From contig JAKART010000006.1 in NCBI GenBank assembly GCA_021819255.1, positions 1 through 17,818 on the forward strand: a stretch of DNA of 17,818 nt, given 5' to 3'. The position numbers and the translations under genes were made by a program. Positions 14,495-17,818 of this stretch are shown here, in pieces. Every line of letters begins with the position of its first letter. Position 1 is the stretch's first letter. This DNA is from Acidobacteriota bacterium. Its GTDB lineage: Bacteria; Acidobacteriota; Terriglobia; Terriglobales; Acidobacteriaceae. Below the pieces are notes generated by a model. The model saw only the letters and a program-made list of their open reading frames with translations, was not told where the DNA came from and searched no databases.

Positions 14495-15105
14495 AGCTTT
14501 CAGCCGGTGGTACGGCTGAATCCGGAGACCGGCCTGCGCGAGATGCCGTTGATGCGCTGGGGGCTGATCCCATCCTGGGCCAAAGAGTGCGCATCGGCCC
14601 CGGCACCATCAACGCCCGCGCCGAGGAGGCCGCCACCAAACCGGCCTTCCGAGAGGCGCTCAAAAAACGACGCTGCCTGGTTCCCGCCGACGCCTACTAC
14701 GAATGGCAGAAGACCGGCCCCAAAACCCGCCAGTCCTACGCCATCACGCTCACCGGCGGCAATCCGATCGCCTTCGCCGGTCTATGGGAGAGCCGGCGCG
14801 ATACGGACGGTGAGCCGCTCGAAACCTTCTCGATCCTTACCGCGGTCGCCAACCAACGCCTTGCCGCGATCCACGACCGAATGCCGGTCATCGTCGAACA
14901 AGGGGACTACGCCCGCTGGCTAAACGCCTCAACCGAAAGCGCGTCCGCCGCCGATTTGCTCCACCCTGCCGCACCAGCTCGCATCGACCTCTGGCCGGTC
15001 AGCGACCGTGTCGGCAATACGCGGAATAATGATGAAGCGCTACTCGATCCAGTCGATTCGGCCGGTAAAGCCGCCCAAGGCCAGTTGTTTAAGCCGGATT
15101 TCTAA
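14495..15105 (+). pseudogene. SRAP/YedK-like (HMCES family) gene, 5'-truncated and frameshifted
   Basis: SRAP proteins crosslink to abasic sites in single-stranded DNA through an N-terminal Cys2. The recognisable part starts FQPVVRLNPETGLREM and MRWGLIPSWAKE, then must change frame near 14580-14600 to continue as TINARAEEAATKPAFREALK, RRCLVPADAYYEWQKTG, LAAIHDRMPVIVEQGDYARW and LFKPDF at the end. The NARAE asparagine, the YYEW glutamate and the HDRMPV histidine are intact, but roughly the first 50 residues, including the obligatory MCGR start with Cys2, are absent; upstream DNA is unrelated. With a missing nucleophile and a frameshift it is non-functional. High-GC codons match the core genome, unlike the next gene. 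Confidence 0.85.
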
Positions 15106-15246
15106 ACAAAGCCGACTTATCGGTACCGATGCAGTGTGGGTAGAATTCTGTCGGATGGTCGCCTAATAAACCATTTTTACTCTGAGTTGTTCCTGACCAT
15201 TGCGTTTTTCGTTTAACGAGTAACAATGGTCACGAGGGCACTGTGT

Positions 15247-16923
15247 ATGTCAAACTCGTCAAGACCTTTTTCGGATCTTCGTCACGATCTTCTTGGCTCA
15301 ATCGATGAGAATCCGGAAACGGAGCCGACGTTCAATTCCAATCTGAACGTGCATGGCATGTACGAGACCATGCGCTTTGTGCTTCGGTTGAGTACACGCA
15401 ATCATGAACTTATGGAAATGGTTCCCATTGACGGAATCGTTCTGGCTGACCTTCCTTCGGACGCCGTACAGGCCTTTTCTACCTATCTCCATGAAACTGT
15501 GCATTGGTGGCAACACGTCGGTTCGACTTCTGGCTTGGTGTTCAGCCTAAGCTACTTGGCACAGTGTCATTCCAGTTTGGAAGAGCTCCGAGCAATTCTC
15601 GCCACCATCGGCAGAAAGAAGTCGCTGAAGACCTATACAGATGATGTTCTTAGGAGAGAAGGACCTTCGGCCCAAGAAAAACTCGCGTCCGCGAACATTG
15701 CTGTGAATAATGCATTGGATGTCGAATATTACAAGTATTACGCCTATTCTCCTCACGCGAACATCGGCTGGATGTTCGAAGAGCCGCATTTCGAGTCGGT
15801 CGGCCACGGATACTTCATTGTATACAGCCATCTATTAGGGATGCTCTCTGATGTCATAGACCCCAATAATGCGGTTGTACCGAATGCCGACTGGAGTATG
15901 GAAATGCTTCGATTGAGAAGGGAGCGGATCGAAGGCTACTACTGGAGATCGCCGGTCCGACTCCCGGCTGTTGGACTGCGGGCGATCTATGAAGGGCAAG
16001 CGAGGTTTATCCAACTCAACTTTCTCGATGAAGCACATGACCAGCATTTGTCATGTGCCGAATGGAAAGATGCGGGCTACCTCTCTGGCATATATGTAGA
16101 AGCGTTCGAGTCGTTCCTAACATTGTCCGAGTCGCAATGGCCGGAAACATTGGAAGACCCACTTATCGCATTGTTCTTGCTCATTTGTGATCTGGCAATA
16201 AACCCAACGAGAGGGTTTCCGCTTGCAATCGAGGTTTTTGAAGACTTCATCCGTGACGTTGATGTAGGCGTTCGGTTCACATTGCTATGCCGGGCCGCAG
16301 CGCAACTGCCGCATTTAAAGAGCAAAATTACGGAGTATTCCAAGGAGGAGTACATTTCGGTATCCGAGGAGCTGACTGCACTGGTTGGGTATGACCATCC
16401 AATCACCGCCTTGAGCAGGATAAGTCAATGGCTCGAACATGCGCCAGACCTCCCGAAGCTAATGAAGGAATATGAGACGTTCAACTACGATTCGGAAAAT
16501 CTTCCGAACCGAGTGTTTCTCTCGCACTTCGTTGCGTTCTGCCAAGACAGGCTAGAGCACCCTGAGTTCTTTTGTTGGGCCGGAACGTACATGTCCGGTC
16601 AACGGAGCTTATCCAACTGGCAAGGTCTCTGGTTACGCCATCTGTCGCTGTTCAGTGATCGCGGGGACAAACATGGGGTGTTTCCGCGCAAGCAGCCCGG
16701 TCGTTCCGAGTATGCGGTTATGACAATGTTCAATCAGTTTTTCGCGTGGTTGCCTGTTTACGACCTCACTCGTCAATGGGTGTTAAAGGATGGCCCATTC
16801 GTCTACGATTTCGAGTGGATGTCGGAAAAGCCTGATGAAGCTCGCTCTAAAGTACGTGCAGATGACGTATTCGAGCAGGTCTATGGAGTGGCGCCTGACG
16901 AATTCGAGATTTTAGCGAGGTGA
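15247..16923 (+). CDS. Orphan HExxH protein, putative zinc metallopeptidase of unknown family
   Basis: A 558-residue, apparently soluble protein with no signal peptide. I do not recognise the family. Residues 80-95 (YLHETVHWWQHVGSTS) contain HETVH, a HExxH zinc motif (His82, Glu83, His86). About 160 residues later, YEGQARFIQ (Glu249) resembles the EGxA helix that supplies the third ligand in gluzincin (peptidase-MA-like) proteins. The rest is helical and rich in Trp, Tyr and Phe with no repeats; the N-terminal 30 residues look disordered. I prefer ATG 15247, which has GAGGG 8 nt upstream, over the in-frame ATG 15226. The gene is visibly lower in GC than the core genes, uses many AT-ending codons, has no operon partner, and lies between a dead SRAP gene and a ParB tail: all signs of transfer. 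Protease activity, and a role in defence or conflict, are inferences only. Confidence 0.85.
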   Translation: MSNSSRPFSDLRHDLLGSIDENPETEPTFNSNLNVHGMYETMRFVLRLSTRNHELMEMVPIDGIVLADLPSDAVQAFSTYLHETVHWWQHVGSTSGLVFSLSYLAQCHSSLEELRAILATIGRKKSLKTYTDDVLRREGPSAQEKLASANIAVNNALDVEYYKYYAYSPHANIGWMFEEPHFESVGHGYFIVYSHLLGMLSDVIDPNNAVVPNADWSMEMLRLRRERIEGYYWRSPVRLPAVGLRAIYEGQARFIQLNFLDEAHDQHLSCAEWKDAGYLSGIYVEAFESFLTLSESQWPETLEDPLIALFLLICDLAINPTRGFPLAIEVFEDFIRDVDVGVRFTLLCRAAAQLPHLKSKITEYSKEEYISVSEELTALVGYDHPITALSRISQWLEHAPDLPKLMKEYETFNYDSENLPNRVFLSHFVAFCQDRLEHPEFFCWAGTYMSGQRSLSNWQGLWLRHLSLFSDRGDKHGVFPRKQPGRSEYAVMTMFNQFFAWLPVYDLTRQWVLKDGPFVYDFEWMSEKPDEARSKVRADDVFEQVYGVAPDEFEILAR

Positions 16924-16940
16924 GCTAATCAAGGTGGTTA

Positions 16941-17025
16941 GCGGCCAACGGTGCATCTAATACTTACGATTTGTAACCATACGGACTACGATTCGAGAGC
17001 ACGCTACGAAGTGGCCGCGTTAGCC
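16941..17025. repeat. Inverted repeat after the HExxH gene, weakly attC-like
   Basis: GCGGCCA (16941-16947) and TGGCCGC (17012-17018) are perfect inverted arms separated by 64 nt. GGCCAAC (16943-16949) and GTTAGCC (17019-17025) are also near-complementary (6 of 7), as the outer boxes of an integron attC would be. However, GTTAGCC does not fit GTTRRRY exactly and I find no inner L-box pairing, so this may simply be a hairpin downstream of the gene. Confidence 0.3.
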
Positions 17026-17046
17026 CGTCGGGTGGGGGAAAATGGC

Positions 17047-17064
17047 CTCCCGCTGTGGCGGGAG
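17047..17064 (-). terminator. Second hairpin downstream of the ParB-like gene
   Basis: CTCCCGC (17047-17053) and GCGGGAG (17058-17064) form a 7-bp GC stem with a TGTG loop. On the minus strand it is followed by GCCATTTTCC, a short T-run, so it could back up the stronger hairpin at 17104-17126. Confidence 0.45.
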
Positions 17065-17103
17065 CGCGAATGGGGCGGGTAGACGGGCTCCGGACAGAAA
17101 AAT

Positions 17104-17126
17104 GCGGAGCCGTTTGCCGGCTCCGC
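17104..17126 (-). terminator. Rho-independent terminator of the ParB-like gene
   Basis: A perfect 9-bp stem, GCGGAGCCG (17104-17112) and CGGCTCCGC (17118-17126), with a 5-nt loop. On the minus strand the stem is followed by ATTTTTCTG. It begins 24 nt after the stop codon of the minus-strand ParB-like gene, the right place and direction. Confidence 0.85.
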
Positions 17127-17149
17127 GAGGCAGTTTGGTTGGGTGAGGG

Positions 17150-17818
17150 TTACGCGGCTGCGGCCTTTTGGGTGCGTTTGGGTGCCGTTTTGGGCGCGAC
17201 CTTCTTCGTTTCCTTGGCCTTGTCTTTCGCCGCGAACTCCTGCTTGACCTTCGACGTGATCGCGGCCACGTCCACCTTGTAGAACTCGGCGGCATCGTGG
17301 AGGGTCTTGGCTGCGTCGGTCGGCGAGTGGGCCGATTGGAGGACGGCGACTTCGACCAAAACCCGGCCGAGCGTTCCCTCATCTGCTCTGCGGAGAAAGG
17401 ATGCGAACAGCTTGGCCGGGGCGTCGGCGGTGCCGTTGGCCTTGCCGACGCTGTGAATACGCAGCAGGATGGCGATGCGGCGCTCGTCCAGCGCGGAGGC
17501 GAGGCGTTCGGCAGTAAAGAGCAGGTCGCGCTTCATCAGGCGAATCTGAACCGCATCGCCGATGGCTTTGAGTACGCGAAGGCCGGTCGCCTGGGCGATG
17601 GCCTCCTCGCGGCGGCGCTTCTCCTGCTCAGCCTTGAATGCCGCATCGTTCGCGGGCCGTTGCTTGCGGGCGTGGTGAATCGGGCAATCGGGATTCGCGC
17701 AGATGCGCCTCAGTTCGCCTGTTTCGCTACCCTCGGTGACAATGGCCTCGGTGGTGAACTTGCACGTCTTATGCTCCGGCCAGTCGCGCTGCTTCTGATT
17801 GGTCGGCTTGTCAGACTT
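17150..17818 (-). CDS. ParB-like partition/nucleoid protein of plasmid or ICE type, C-terminal part
   Basis: The frame is open from the window edge to the stop at 17150 (222 codons seen), so the N-terminal ParB/sulfiredoxin-like domain, if present, is outside. The visible part has a Cys/His cluster, CKFTTEAIVTEG then ICANPDCPIHH (C-x20-C-x4-C-x2-HH), which could bind zinc. A charged helix follows (AAFKAEQEKRRREEAIAQAT), then a helical domain with GLRVLKAIGDAVQIRLMKRD and LLFTAERLASALDERRIAIL, and a Lys/Ala-rich tail (KETKKVAPKTAPKRTQ). This arrangement matches, from memory, the C-terminus of ParB N-terminal-domain proteins on plasmids and integrative elements of Acidobacteriota. Internal ATG 17536 is not the likely start because coding continues upstream. 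Two terminator hairpins follow it. Confidence 0.75.
   Translation of the reverse strand, partial: KSDKPTNQKQRDWPEHKTCKFTTEAIVTEGSETGELRRICANPDCPIHHARKQRPANDAAFKAEQEKRRREEAIAQATGLRVLKAIGDAVQIRLMKRDLLFTAERLASALDERRIAILLRIHSVGKANGTADAPAKLFASFLRRADEGTLGRVLVEVAVLQSAHSPTDAAKTLHDAAEFYKVDVAAITSKVKQEFAAKDKAKETKKVAPKTAPKRTQKAAAA

Overview
The window reads as chromosomal DNA of a GC-rich bacterium, most likely Acidobacteriota (Terriglobia/Acidobacteriaceae-like). That placement is inference from protein flavour: an oversized RimO, a small conserved CCPKC protein, a cytosolic IPT-plus-propeller protein and a plasmid-type ParB tail. No rRNA or other decisive marker is present.

Positions 1-12850 are a mostly intact core region. 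On the minus strand lie carA (pyrimidine/arginine precursor synthesis) and a small Rieske ferredoxin-like protein. On the plus strand follow an alpha/beta-hydrolase-fold protein that lacks its nucleophile, a small CCPKC protein, rimO, yacG, pgpA, an IPT/beta-propeller protein, cinA, plsY, gpsA and ftsY. GpsA supplies sn-glycerol-3-phosphate, PlsY acylates it, and PgpA acts near the end of phosphatidylglycerol synthesis; FtsY targets membrane proteins. This part therefore carries an envelope-biogenesis theme, and plsY-gpsA overlap by 4 nt. At least four start codons (rimO, pgpA, cinA, ftsY) have a TAnnnT -10-like hexamer ending only 6-8 nt upstream and no convincing Shine-Dalgarno sequence at three of them, which suggests leaderless transcripts. 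Intergenic spaces hold a 118-bp nested palindrome after rimO, a 4 x 17-bp tandem repeat before pgpA, and an AT-rich 59-bp palindrome before cinA.

Positions 12851-17818 are an accessory, scarred region that begins directly at the ftsY stop codon. In order it holds a truncated IS5-family transposase fused to a frameshifted tyrosine-integrase C-terminal fragment, and a 43-nt 3' half of tRNA-Asp (anticodon loop to CCA) that looks like an attachment-site remnant. Next come a 20-nt degenerate copy of the same tRNA segment, a series of ACCTCTGC motifs spaced 40-43 nt, and a truncated, frameshifted SRAP (YedK-like) gene. An intact, visibly lower-GC gene follows, encoding a 558-aa HExxH protein of unrecognised family. 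Last is the 3' part of a plasmid/ICE-type ParB-like gene on the minus strand with its own terminator hairpins. The HExxH protein, alone among debris of mobile elements, is the best candidate for an undescribed function; nothing in the sequence states what that function is.
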